Source: Cherax quadricarinatus (Eukaryota; Arthropoda; Malacostraca; Decapoda; Parastacidae). Taken from it: a DNA stretch of 64,000 nt. Position numbers and translations under genes: made by a program. Below, one piece after another: positions 19,376-30,529 of the stretch (the stretch's first letter is position 1; each line of letters begins with the position of its first letter). Where the stretch lies: assembly GCF_038502225.1 (NCBI RefSeq), contig NC_091382.1, forward strand, positions 12,121,395 to 12,185,394. The letters run 5' to 3'. Under the pieces are notes generated by a model. It was not told where the DNA came from and made no database searches. It was given only the letters and a program-made list of their open reading frames with translations.

Positions 19376-20824
19376 TGCTATGTTACCTTCAGAGTTGTAA
19401 CACCGCTATGTTACCTTCAGAGTTGTAACACTGCTATGTTACCTTCAGAGTTGTAACACTGCTATGTTACCTTCATAGTTGTAACACTGCTATGTTACCT
19501 TCAGAGTTGTAACACTGCTATGTTACCTTCAGAGTTGCAACACTGCTATGTTACCTTCAGAGTTGTAACACTGCTATGTTACCTTCAGAGTTGTAACACT
19601 GCTATGTTACCTTCAGAGTTGTAACACCGCTATGTTACCTTCAGAGTTGTAACACTGCTATGTTACCTTCAGAGTTGTAACACCGCTATGTTACCTTCAG
19701 AGTTGTAACACTGCTATGTTACCTTCAGAGTTGTAACACTGCTATGTTACCTTCAGAGTTGTAACACCGCTATGTTACCTTCAGAGTTGTAACACTGCTA
19801 TGTTACCTTCAGAGTTGTAACACTGCTATGTTACCTTCATAGTTGTAACACTGCTATGTTACCTTCAGAGTTGTAACACTGCTATGTTACCTTCAGAGTT
19901 GCAACACTGCTATGTTACCTTCAGAGTTGTAACACTGCTATGTTACCTTCAGAGTTGTAACACTGCTATGTTACCTTCAGAGTTGTAACACCGCTATGTT
20001 ACCTTCAGAGTTGTAACACTGCTATGTTACCTTCAGAGTTGTAACACTGCTATGTTACCTTCATAGTTGTAACACTGCTATGTTACCTTCAGAGTTGTAA
20101 CACTGCTATGTTACCTTCAGAGTTGCAACACTGCTATGTTACCTTCAGAGTTGTAACACTGCTATGTTACCTTCAGAGTTGTAACACTGCTATGTTACCT
20201 TCAGAGTTGTAACACTGCTATGTTACCTTCAGAGTTGTAACACTGCTATGTTACCTTCAGAGTTGTAACACTGCTATGTTACCTTCAGAGTTGTAACACT
20301 GCTATGTTACCTTCAGAGTTGTAACACTGCTATGTTACCTTCAGAGTTGCAACACTATGTTACCTTCAGAGTTGTAACACTGCTATGTTACCTTCAGAGT
20401 TGTAACACTGCTATGTTACCTTCAGAGTTGTAACACTATGTTACCTTCAGAGTTGTAACACTGCTATGTTACCTTCAGAGTTGTAACACTGCTATGTTAC
20501 CTTCAGAGTTGTAACACTGCTATGTTACCTTCAGAGTTGTAACACTGCTATGTTACCTTCAGAGTTGTAACACTGCTATGTTACCTTCAGAGTTGTAACA
20601 CTGCTATGTTACCTTCAGAGTTGTAACACTGTTATGTTACCTTCAGAGTTGTAACACTGCTATGTTACCTTCAGAGTTGTAACACTGCTATGTTACTTTC
20701 AGAGTTGTAACACTGCTATGTTACCTTCAGAGTTGTAACACTACTATGTTACCTTCAGAGTTGTAACACTACTATGTTAGCTACAGAGTCGTAACACTGC
20801 TAGGTTACCTTCAGAGTTGCAACA
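19376..20824. repeat. 28-bp minisatellite, about 52 units
   Basis: Unit TGCTATGTTACCTTCAGAGT plus TGTAACAC. Variants (TCATAGTTG, GTTGCAAC, ACCGC) recur as a block: TCATA at 19,473, 19,837 and 20,061, and GTTGC at 19,534, 19,898 and 20,122. These steps are 364 bp (13 units) and 224 bp (8 units), so multi-unit segments were duplicated. Two copies near 20,340-20,440 lack part of the unit. Confidence 0.95.
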
Positions 20825-20837
20825 CAGATGTGTTACA

Positions 20838-20883
20838 CTTACTAGAGAGTAGATAAACTCTCGAAACTCTTCAAAGGTATTTC
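20838..20883 (+). mobile_element. LINE 3' tail fragment cut by the assembly gap
   Basis: ACTAGAGAGTAGATAAACTC then TCGAAACTCTTCAAAGGTAT, the tail of the GYVG-type LINE in plus orientation. Ns begin three bases later. Confidence 0.65.
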
Positions 20884-20983
20884 NNNNNNNNNNNNNNNNN
20901 NNNNNNNNNNNNNNNNNNNNNNNNNNNNNNNNNNNNNNNNNNNNNNNNNNNNNNNNNNNNNNNNNNNNNNNNNNNNNNNNNNN
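20884..20983. other. Assembly gap, 100 N
   Basis: Exactly 100 Ns, a conventional unknown-size gap. Joins across it should not be trusted. Confidence 0.99.
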
Positions 20984-21622
20984 TCACGCGATCTCGCCTC
21001 GCTGTTGTCCGCGAGGGTCTTCCGCAGCAGCGAGTTGACGCGAGCCTTGAGTGTCTGCTTGTTGATGTTGTTGTTGTTGGTTGTGAGTGTGGTGTGGCCG
21101 GACCGGTGAGCCGAGACGGGGTGATACTGCTGTTATCCTCACGCCTGGAGAGGAGTTGTTCTTCTGCAGTGGCTGATGCTGTTGTTGTTGTGCAGGCTGT
21201 TGTTGCTGCTGTGGCTGCTTGTTGCTGCTGCTGTGCTTGTACTGATATATATGATTGTTGTTGCTGCTGCTGCAACTGCTGCTGTTGCTGAAGCTGCTGC
21301 TGTTGTTGATGAATCTCTTGCTGTGCTGCTGAAGCTGTTGTTGTTGTAACTGTTGTTGTTGTAGCTGCTGCTGGTGCTGTGGCTGGGCTTGATAGATGTG
21401 AGAATGCAGGTTGTTGGGTCCAGAGGAGGCGGAGGACCAGACGTACCATATTAGCCTGAACAATGAAGGTGTTAGAGTGCATTTTGAGGAAGGTAGCGAG
21501 GTCGTTGCTCGACCGACAGATCTGAGAGAGAGCTTCCTGGGGAAGGCATTACTAAGACCGTTGAAGAGCGTCTCCGTGATAAGTGGACCTCGAATCAAGG
21601 CAGCAGAACAATACTGCAGAAC
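20984..21622 (-). CDS. Candidate host exon: Egalitarian-like helical segment plus polyglutamine tract, frame-broken
   Basis: A good 3' splice acceptor (TCCTCTTTTTGTGTTGCAG, minus strand) ends at 21,623. The exon codes VLQYCSAALIRGPLITETLF and then NGLSNAFP. After a C-run at about 21,540 the sense continues one frame over as QEALSQICRSSNDLATFLKM and HSNTFIVQANMVRLV. A Gln/His/Ser/Thr-rich tract follows (21,400-21,080), and in a third frame TLKARVNSLLRKTLADNSEA before the gap. From memory, the pattern (LATFLKMH, F-VQ-N-V-LV, then a poly-N/Q linker and a KARVN helix) resembles the N-terminal region of Egalitarian, the Bicaudal-D cargo adaptor, but I cannot confirm it. The frame changes may be sequencing errors in homopolymers or repeats, or decay. 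Confidence 0.4.
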   Translation of the reverse strand, partial: VLQYCSAALIRGPLITETLFNGLSNAFPRKLSLRSVGRATTSLPSSKCTLTPSLFRLIWYVWSSASSGPNNLHSHIYQAQPQHQQQLQQQQLQQQQLQQHSKRFINNSSSFSNSSSCSSSNNNHIYQYKHSSSNKQPQQQQQPAQQQQHQPLQKNNSSPGVRITAVSPRLGSPVRPHHTHNQQQQHQQADTQGSRQLAAAEDPRGQQRGEIA

Positions 21623-22014
21623 CTGCAACACAAAAAGAGGACAAATTGATCATACAATCATACTATGGAAACAGCTACGGAATGTATTATAAATATTGTA
21701 TTATACACGTTTCTACAATGAAGTCACTTAAGTAGCAAGTTTATCTCTATTCGTCAACTACAAAATACTTTAGCACACAGGTTAAAATATAACAAAATCA
21801 AGATATTGCATAAGAATTTCTTAACACAAATTTCTTAAAGGAATTTTTAAGAAATCTGATATAAGAATTTGAATGGAAATTACTAAAGGAATTTTTATAC
21901 AAATCTGAGATGAGAATTGTAACATTTAAATACATGTATAACATAACTCTAGAAATAATAAATATTATTCAAGAAATCAAGAAAGATTTTAGTTATGACT
22001 GTCAAGTAGTTAAT

Positions 22015-22017
<3 letters not shown>
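21623..22017 (-). other. Likely intron upstream of the candidate exon
   Basis: AT-rich DNA directly 5' (minus strand) of the acceptor, with a pyrimidine-rich tract adjoining AG. Intron status depends on the exon call. Confidence 0.35.

Positions 22018-22090
<73 letters not shown>
22018..22090. repeat. TG dinucleotide microsatellite
   Basis: About 36 uninterrupted TG units. Confidence 0.97.
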
Positions 22091-22094
<4 letters not shown>

Positions 22095-23068
22095 ATATAT
22101 GTGTTCTTGGGCATTAACACAGAACACAGTCCACATGTCTGTACCATCTGCCTTTATCATGAGGAATTTGTTATAGAATGGAGATAGACAATTTAATTCC
22201 TTACTGGAAATAAATTATCTATCTCCATCCTTAAGCTCTGCTTTTTAAGTTTGAAACAAAATAACTCAGTGTTTTTTCTAGATGCTTTAATTATTAAGGT
22301 TAACCAAGAATTTAAACTAAAAATATTCAGAAAACTATCAAATAACTATTCTTATGTACATTATTATTCTGTCTATCATGATAAACTTGAAGTGTCTATA
22401 TTCTCAACTATATTTTTCAGAAGTTCTACGTATTTGCAGTAGCACTAGAGGTTATATATGGGGAAATTTTTTGAAGATTTATAAAATAGCATATAATCTA
22501 AAATATCTAAGAAAATCAGTTAATAAATATTTTAGAATTGTGGGAACAACCTATATTGAACCATGATAATGTGAGAAGTCACGAAAACGCTTGGAATTTC
22601 ACCTATTTTTTTACAGCAGTTGTTCTGTATATTATGATATCAACTGTTTACTGTGATCTTACTTACATCAACCAAGAATATGTTGGTTCTCCTTATGAAA
22701 ACCTTCTTGATATCCTTCTCTACATAAGAATTTCAAATTTGGATACAGTAAAAACATTTGATTAAGAAATATCCCCCAAAATGCTGACGGGTCTGTCTAC
22801 AAAATTCCTTGCAAAAAATGTGATAAAGTTTACTATTGACAAACTGGGAAAAGTCTTGAACTAAGATTACAACAACGTAAATATAACATTAGAAGTGGAA
22901 AAGTCTAATGCTGTGTTTATTCATGCGAGAGATTTTAACCATCCAACTGATTCATTCACCTGATTTTCAAAAGGTCGAGAAAGTTGTATCAAGAACTTCC
23001 ATGGTACAGAAAAAATATAACAGAATCAAGTTACATAAAAAATAGTATTGACTGCAATATAACACAAA
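22091..23068. other. AT-rich DNA, nothing recognised
   Basis: Short frames only, no motif or repeat match. It could be intron or spacer. Confidence 0.4.
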
Positions 23069-23103
23069 TATCCTGCACATAGGAGAGAGGACTGTTTACA
23101 AAG
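23069..23103 (-). mobile_element. Family-2 element remnant with hairpin deleted
   Basis: CCTGCACATAGGAGAGAGGA runs straight into CTGTTTACAAAGTCACA. At 14,108-14,168 the same two flanks are separated by the GAAACGTCGTC hairpin. The 28-bp array begins immediately after. Confidence 0.5.
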
Positions 23104-26100
23104 TCACAAGAAGACACAACCAGGTGAAGCACTGCAGGAAGACACAACCAGGTGAAGCACTGCAGGAAGACAACTATGTGAAGCACTGCAGGAAGACAAT
23201 TAGGTGAAGCACTGCAGGAAGACACAACCAGGTGAAGCACTGCAGGAAGACACATCCAGGTGAAGCACTGCAGGAAGACACATCCAGGTGAAGCACTGCA
23301 GGAAGACACAACCAAGTGAAGCACTGCAGGAAGACAACTATGTGAAGCACTGCAGGAAGACACAATTAGGTGAAGCACTGCATGAAGACAACTATGTGAA
23401 GCACTGCAGGAAGACAGAACCAGGTGAAGCACTGAAGAAAGACAACCAGGTGAAGCACTGCAGGAAGACACAATTAGGTGAAGCACTGCAGGAAGACACA
23501 ACTATGTGAAGCACTGCAGGAAGACACAGCCAGGTGAAGCACTGCAGGAAGACACAATTAGGTGAAGCACTGCGTGAAGACACAATTAGGTGAAGCACTG
23601 CAGGAAGACAACTAGGTAAAGCACTGCAGGAAGACACAACCAGGTGAAGCACTGAAGACACAACCAGGTGAAGCACTGCAGGAAGACAACCAGGTGAAGC
23701 ACTGCAGGAAGACACCCAGGTGAAGCCCTGCAGGAAGACAACTAAGTGAAGCACTGCAGGAAAAAACAACCAGGTGAAGCACTGTCAGGAAGACACAACC
23801 AGGTGAAGCACTGCAGGAAGACACAACCAGGTGAAGCACTGGAGGAAGACACAACCAGGTGAAGCACTGTCAGGAAGACACAGCCAGGTAAAGCACTGCA
23901 GGAAGACACAACCAGGTGAAGCACTGCAGGAAGACACAACCAGGTGAAGCACTGAAGACACAACCAGGTGAAGCACTGCAGGAAGATACAACCAGGTGAA
24001 GCACTGTCAGGAAGACATAACTAGGTGAAGCACTGCAGGAAGACAACCAGGTGAAGCACTGCAGGAAGACACAACTAAGTGAAGCACTGCAGGAAAACAC
24101 AACCAGGTGAAGCACTGTCAGGAAGACACAACCAGGTGAAGCACTGGAGGAAGACACAACCAGGTGAAGCACTGGAGGAAGACACAACCAGGTGAAGCAC
24201 TGTCAGGAAGACACAGCCAGGTAAAGCACTGCAGGAAGACACAACCAGGTGAAGCACTGCAAGAAGACACAACCAGGTGGAGCACTGCAGGAAGACACAA
24301 CCAGGTGAAGCACTGTCGGGAAGACACAACCAGGTGAAGCACTGCAGAAAGACACAACCAGGTGAAGCACTGTCGGGAAGACACAACCAGGTGAAGCACT
24401 GTCAGGAAGACAACCAGGTGAAGCACTGTCAGGAAGATACAACCAGGTGAAGCACTGCCAGGAAGACACAACCAGGTGAAGCACTGCAAGAAGACACAAC
24501 CAGGTGGAGCACTGCAGGAAGACACAACCAGGTGAAGCACTGCAGGTAGACAACTATGTGAAGCACTGCAATAAGACACAACCAGGTGAAGCACTGCAGG
24601 AAGACACAACTAGGTAAAGCACTGCAGGAAGACACAACCAGGTGAAGCCCTGCAGAAAGACACAACCAGGTGAAGCACTGCAGAAAGACACAACCAGGTG
24701 AAGCACTGCAGGAAGACACAACCAGGGGAAGCACTGCAGGAAGACACAACCAGATGAAGCACTGTCAAGAAGACACAACCAGGTGAAGCACTGCAGGAAG
24801 ACTCAACCAGGTGAAGTACTGTCAGGAAGACACAACCAGGTGAAGCACTGCAGAAAGACACAACCAGGTGAAGCACTGTCAGGAAGACACAACCAGGTGA
24901 AGCACTGCAGGAAGACACAACCAGGTGAAGCACTGCAGGAAGACACAACCAGGTGAAGCACTGCAGGAAGACACAACCAGGTGAAGCACTGTCAGGAAGA
25001 CACAACCAGGTGAAGCACTGTCAGGAAGACACAACCAGGTGAAGCACTGCAGGAAGACACAACCAGGTGAAGCACTGCAGGAAGACACAACCAGGTGAAG
25101 CATTGCAGGAAGACTCAACCAGGTGAAGCACTGTCAGGAAGACACAACCAGGTGAAGCACTGCAGGAAGACACAACCAGGTGAAGCACTGCAGGAAGACA
25201 CAACCAAGTGAAGCACTGCAGGAAAACTCAACCAGGTGAAGCACTGTCAGCAAGACACAACCAGGTGAAGCACTGCAGAAAGACACAACCAGGTGAAGCA
25301 CTGCAGGAAGACACAACCAGGTGAAGCACTGTCAAGAAGACACAACCAGGTGAAGCACTGTCAAGAAGACACAACCAGGTGAAGCACTGCAGGAAGACAA
25401 CCAGGTGAAGCACTGTCAGGAAGACAACCAGGTGAAGCACTGTCAGAAAGACACAACCAGGTGAAGCACTGCAGGAAGACACAACCAGGTGAAGCACTGC
25501 AGAAAGACAACCAGGTGAAGCACTGTCAGGAAGACACAATCAGGTGAAGCACTGCAGAAAGATACAACCAGGTGAAGCACTGCAGAAAGACACAACCAGG
25601 TGAAGCACTGTCAAGAAGACACAACCAGGTGAAGCACTGCAGGAAGACACAACCAGGTGAAGCACTGCAGGAAGACACAACCAGGTGAAGCACTGTCAGG
25701 AAGACAACCAGGTGAAGCACTGCAGGAAGACACAACCAGGTGAAGCACTGTCAAGAAGACACAACCAGGTGAAGCACTGCAGGAAGACACAACCAGGTGA
25801 AGCACTGTCAAGAAGACACAACCAGGTGAAGCACTGCAGCAAGACACAACCAGGTGAAGCACTGTCAAGAAGACACAACCAGGTGAAGCACTGCAGGAAG
25901 ACACAACCAGGTGAAGCACTGCAGGAAGACACAACCAGGTGAAGCACTGTCAAGAAGACACAACCAGGTGAAGCACTGCAGGAAGACACAACCAGGTGAA
26001 GCACTGTCAAGAAGACACAACCAGGTGAAGCACTGCAGGAAGACACAACCAGGTGAAGCACTGTCAAGAAGACACAACCAGGTGAAGCACTGCAGGAAGA

Positions 26101-26283
26101 CACAACCAGGTGAAGCACTGTCAAGAAGACACAACCAGGTGAAGCACTGCAGCAAGACACAACCAGGTGAAGCACTGTCAAGAAGACACAACCAGGTGAA
26201 GCACTGCAGGAAGACACAACCAGGTGAAGCACTGTCAGGAAGACAACCAGGTGAAGCACTGCAGGAAGACACAGCCAGGTGAA
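23104..26283. repeat. 28/29-bp minisatellite, roughly 110 units
   Basis: Unit AAGCACTGCAGGAAGACACA plus ACCAGGTG (28 bp); the alternative GCACTGTCAAGAAGACAC form is 29 bp. From about 25,700 to 26,280 the two forms mostly alternate, giving a 57-bp dimer. The left third is more varied (AATTAGG, ACTATG variants) and the right third is more uniform. All open frames here are periodic artefacts. Confidence 0.95.
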
Positions 26284-26702
26284 TCATTAATAGCGTCAGG
26301 GATCATCAGCTTCCAGGTTCTCTCTCATATCAGTCCTTCTGAACATGAAGATAACAGAGTTAAGAACTTTTAGAAAAGAGAGAGAAAAACGAAGATATAT
26401 ACCGAATGTAAGTAGAATTTTTTAAGATTTACGTATTTATGAGACAAAGAAACGTATCACATGAGTGCAAAACATTTAACAGGCTTCCGTTTTACACCAA
26501 TACGGAAGTTAGTACCTTCAAGAGTGGTATAAACCTTGGTAATAAATACCGACAAGTTGGTTTAGAAAGACACGTAAGCAAACACGTAATATGTTATAGT
26601 GTTTGCTTACGTGTCTTTCTAAACCACCTTCAAGAGTGTTTGACTAACAGTCTGATAAAAACAATTAAGTTAGTTTGTATGTATTAGGGTGAATGACTAA
26701 GA
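26284..26702. other. Spacer with one long palindrome
   Basis: No gene seen. A perfect inverted repeat with 27-bp arms lies at 26,559-26,585 and 26,599-26,625 around a 13-bp AT spacer. ACCTTCAAGAGTG occurs on both sides of it (about 26,514 and 26,626). Confidence 0.6.
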
Positions 26703-27143
26703 ACAATAATAATATTAATGATAATCTTTATTTCTAAGAGTACACGATACAACTTATACAGACCATAGCTGACATCAATGATGAATAAATAGAAAGCCAC
26801 TTGTTGTGCAGAGCATTTCTGGCAAATTAGGTTGATTTTGTCCCCAGGGTGCGAGTCACACCAGTCGGCTAATACCCAGGTACTTACTGCTAAGTTGACT
26901 CACGAAATCGTAATGACACGATTGCAAACAAATCATACCACGGGCGGGGTTAGCTGGCCCAGTGGCTAACGAGACGGTCTGGAGTTTTGAGACACTCTGA
27001 TCGCGGGTTCTAACCCCACCAGTGGTATGGTTTACTGCTAAGTAAACAGGGAGATCAGGTATCTTGAGGAAACACGCCCAAATGTTCCACCCGTATCGGG
27101 GATCGAACCACGGAACTCAATGTGTGAGCTGACTGGAGGACTG
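26703..27143 (-). mobile_element. tRNA-derived SINE interrupted by another SINE
   Basis: Minus-strand 27,143-27,044 has a B-box-like GGTTCGATCCCCG and the body start. 26,895-26,703 carry the rest of the body (minus strand of CACACCAGTCGGCTAATACC) and the TA-rich tail. The two halves match 16,120-16,415 in order and are parted by the insert at 26,896-27,031. Confidence 0.7.
26896..27031 (+). mobile_element. Second SINE family inserted with a 12-bp target duplication
   Basis: The insert starts TGACTCACGAAATCGTAATG and has tRNA-like TTAGCTGGCCCAGTGGCTAA (A-box-like) and GCGGGTTCTAACCCC (B-box-like). It is bounded by TTACTGCTAAGT at 26,884-26,895 and again at 27,032-27,043. Its ends show a short inverted ATCATACCAC/GTGGTATGG. 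A relative is at 43,885-44,035. Confidence 0.7.
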
Positions 27144-27460
27144 GGAATCATTCAGGTTCGGGCCAAGGAAGGGTAGAAATGGTTCAGTTATTTAGCTCAA
27201 TGAGTCCCTCAGCAGCACCAGGAACCTCCTTGGAGGTGAATCATTAGAAACTCTTCAGAAGTGTCAGGAGAGTCACACAGCGTCGCCTGAGCGTAGCGAC
27301 CGCAGCCACAAATTCAGAGATGGAGACAAATCACTGGCAAACTTTCCCTTGTTCAGTCAGTGAAAGCTGTTGCTGGTGAAGTGAACTTTGAACACTTAGC
27401 TGCTTACTAACATGCTGGAAAATTATGCACCTAAGTGGTTCAGGGAACCCACAAGTTGAT
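27144..27460. other. Spacer, possible short-repeat remnant
   Basis: Words such as AACCTCCTTGGAGGTGAATC near 27,225 recall the GGGGGAAGC short repeat's end. Nothing firmer was seen. Confidence 0.35.
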
Positions 27461-27461
27461 A

Positions 27462-27793
27462 AATTAGATACATGTGCAACAGTTCGATATCTTTATTGTT
27501 GAAACGTTTCTTCAGTCAAATATAGAGGCAGCAGTGAAATGAAGATGTAATCAGTCCATCAACCTTGGAAAAATAGTATTTGAGGTGGTCAGTCCCTCAG
27601 CCTGGAGAAGAGTTCAGCTTCCTGGTCTGCAACAATGAAGAGAACATCGTCCACACTTCATCTCGTAACTGCTAGTTACGAATGAGAAGGGTTGGATTCC
27701 CTTTTAATTATATCCTACTGTGTAGGTGAAACCTTTCAACAACAGATATCCAGTTGTTGGAAATGTGTCTTAATCATCAACTTGTCATTATTT
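27462..27793. mobile_element. Family-1 short element, copy F, inverted and partly deleted
   Basis: The left minus arm (GATACATGTGCAACAGTTCG, GAAACGTTTCTTCAGTC) has lost its hairpin stem. The right plus arm keeps CTACTGTGTAGGTGAAACC at about 27,717 and the ATATCCAGTTGTTG tail. The shared middle contains GATGTAATCAGTCCATCAAC and CAGTCCCTCAGCCTGGAGAA. Confidence 0.55.
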
Positions 27794-28028
27794 TATACCA
27801 TTTTCAACACTACATAACGACACTAAATGTCCCACACAGCACAAAATACACTGACACAAAGTACTCAGCACAGAACACCCGAAAATACACATAAGAAAAA
27901 AACGCTGAGACAAACTCAGATGTTTCCCTAGATTTTGATAACAACAGACTACAATAGGCACTAAAAGTAACTGATATAAAATGTCTATGACCAACATAAC
28001 ACAAGACTTGGTCACGCATGCAAAAACA

Positions 28029-28388
28029 ATACACTCGCAACAATATACTCGCAACAATATACTCGCAACAATATACTCGCAACAATACACTCGCAACAAT
28101 ACACTCGCAACAACACACTCGCAACAATACACTCGCAACAATACACTCGCAACAATACACTCGCAACAATATACTCGCAACAATATACTCGCAACAATAT
28201 ACTCGCAACAATACACTCGCAACAATACACTCGCAACAACACACTCGCAACAATACACTCGCAACAACACACTCGCAACAACACACTCGCAACAATACAC
28301 TCGCAACAACACACTCGCAACAACACACTCGCAACAACACACTCGCAACAATACACTCGCAACAATACACTCGCAACAATACACTCAA
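28029..28388. repeat. 14-bp minisatellite, about 26 units
   Basis: Unit ATACTCGCAACAAT with A/C at two sites (ATAC, ACAC). Because 14 is not a multiple of 3 and the unit lacks stops, long frames are open on both strands. They are not genes. Confidence 0.95.
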
Positions 28389-28539
28389 AACAAAGATTGA
28401 ATAACATGAGAAGATAACCGAAATACAATACTATGTATGTACAATTTAAGCCGTAATGAATGACTGTCCATGAATAAACAAAGGCTGACGGAAGGCTCGA
28501 ACCGTGGTCCCGTGTGTGTAAGAATCATGAACATATTTG

Positions 28540-29000
28540 CAAGATCATAAAAGAAAATTTTATGATACGCAGCACACACGATACATGATAATATACACTT
28601 GAAAATCCTAGAGGGACTAGCCCCAAATTTGCACGCGAAAATCACTCCCTACGAAAGCAAAAGACTGGGCAGGAGATGCAGCATCTCCCTCCCCTCAGGA
28701 AACGCAGGGACGCCACAAATACGTTAAGAGACAACACGATAAGTGTCAGGGGGCCAAGACTGTTCAACTGCCTCCCAGTATACATAAGGGAGGTTACCAA
28801 CAGATCTCTGGCTGCCTTCAAGAAGGCGCTGGACAGACACCTGAAGTTAGCACTTGACCAGCCAGGCTGTAGTTCGTATGTCGGTTTGCGTGCGGCCAGC
28901 AGTAACAGCCTGGTTGATCAGGCCCTGATCCACCACGATGAGTGATCACAGACCTGGCCGCGGGGGCACTGATCCCCCGAAACCCTCTCCAGGTATACAC
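28540..29000 (+). mobile_element. LINE ORF2 C-terminal end and 3' tail, frameshifted
   Basis: Codes KILEGLAPNLHAKITPYESK, then one frame over RDNTISVRGPRLFNCLPVYI, and later LDQPGCSSYVGLRAASSN with SLVDQALIHH. The non-coding end is GGCACTGATCCCCCGAAACC. The frame changes near 28,676. It matches the inverted copy at 42,968-43,620. Confidence 0.75.
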
Positions 29001-29237
29001 TCACCTTACATATCATTCCCACTCACCCATTCACCGGTCCACAGACCCATGCCAGCCCTATACGGACTCCACCATCACAATGTCAACAATCCCCAACACT
29101 AATTCCCAAATACACCACCGGAAAACTCCGCCCAAATGACCCACCATACAAAGACTTATACCTGCTCATTATCGCCCTATAAAACTTTACAGCCAACATA
29201 CGACGCCTGATACTGAAATCAAGAACTATCAAATATT

Positions 29238-29275
29238 CCAAGATCAACTAGGCTGTGATAGATATGTGGGACTGT
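29238..29275 (+). mobile_element. Tiny LINE remnant
   Basis: AGATCAACTAGGCTGTGATA then GATATGTGGGA, the Asp-Gln-Pro-Gly-Cys...Gly-Tyr-Val coding stretch of the GYVG LINE end, next to the 45-bp array. Confidence 0.45.
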
Positions 29276-29289
29276 GTGTCTCTAGCATT

Positions 29290-29885
29290 ATCTCTAGCAT
29301 TATATCTCTGGTAGTACTGTTGTTACTGCTAGACTAAGGCTACGTTATATCTCTGATAGTACTGTTGTTACTGCTAGACTAAGGCTAGGTTATATCTCTG
29401 GTAGTACTGTTGTTACTACTAGACAAAGGCTACGTTATATCTCTGGTAGTACTGTTGCTACTGCTAGACTAATGGCTATGTTATATCTCTGGTAGTGCTG
29501 TTGCTACTGCTAGACTAAGGCTAGGTTATATCTCTGGTAGTACTGCTGTTACTGCTAGACTAAGGCTACGTTATATCTCTGGTGGTACTGTTGTTACTGC
29601 TAGACTAAGGCTACGTTATATCTCTGGTAGTACTGTTGTTACTGCTAGACCAAGGCTACGTTATATCTCTGGTAGTACTGTTGTTACTGCTAGACCAAGG
29701 CTACGTTATATCTCTGGTAGTACTGTTGTTACTGCTAGACCAAGGCTACGTTATATCTCTGGTAGTACTGTTGTTACTGCTAGACCAAGGCTACGTTATA
29801 TCTCTGGTAGTACTGTTGTTACTGCTAGACTAAGGCTACGTTATATCTCTGGTAATACTGTTGTTACTGCTAGACTAAGGCTATA
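29290..29885. repeat. 45-bp minisatellite, about 13 units
   Basis: Unit CTACGTTATATCTCTGGTAG plus a TACTGTTGTTACTGCTAGAC stretch and TAAGG. The block 29,640-29,830 is most uniform and shares a CCAAGG variant. Confidence 0.95.
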
Positions 29886-30529
29886 AGGTGTCAGTGACAA
29901 AGTGCCAAGTGTGTGGACAGAGACAGTGCCATACACTGGAATAACACAAACATCCAATCTGACAGAGACAACTTGCAAACCTTACAGAATATAGCAAATA
30001 CCTCATTGTTAATTATATCTGAAATCTTGAGGTTGTGTCCATATTTTTCATCAACTAGATAAATGAACCGTTTTTACAGAGGCGAGAGCAACGCAATTAT
30101 AAGTAATGTTTTTAGCGATAATGGGATATATTTTTTTCCGATATTGTATTTCATACCGTATTGTGTACACTAACTATGTGAAGTACTGTAATTGTAAAAT
30201 ATAAAATAACTACCATTTCTTTCTAGCAATGTAGCAATGTTCAGTGGGGTCAGATAAAGACCCATTGTGACCTATGTAATCCTGTTTTCTTGTGTGCTAC
30301 CCTTCACAGAATGAACTGCGGGCGCACATTAAACCAGCAGCTCAGGCGGCACAAAACTATCCACACTAGTTAAAGGGTAAACATTAGCAACGCAATGAGC
30401 ACGACTATACAAGAGGGCATTAAAAGTAATGGCCCTTTGTAAGATTAAGTGATAAGGTCGGTCTCCTTGTAAGTTAATAAATATGCTACACTATAGTCTA
30501 CCCTCGCTACCTCTGTATTACCTGTGTAC
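29886..30529. other. Intergenic, nothing recognised
   Basis: No supported gene, repeat or RNA. Confidence 0.45.

Noticed and set aside
19376..20824. CRISPR array (28-bp repeats)
   Set aside because: Repeats are directly tandem without unique spacers, there are no cas genes, and the DNA is eukaryotic.
23031..26287. Overlapping repeat frames such as CLPAVLHLVVSS that might look like a surface protein
   Set aside because: Translation of a 28/29-bp minisatellite, open in several frames on both strands.
26960..27025. A genuine tRNA gene (A- and B-box-like words)
   Set aside because: The cloverleaf is not complete by eye, and the sequence is bounded by a target duplication and recurs as a SINE at 43,885.
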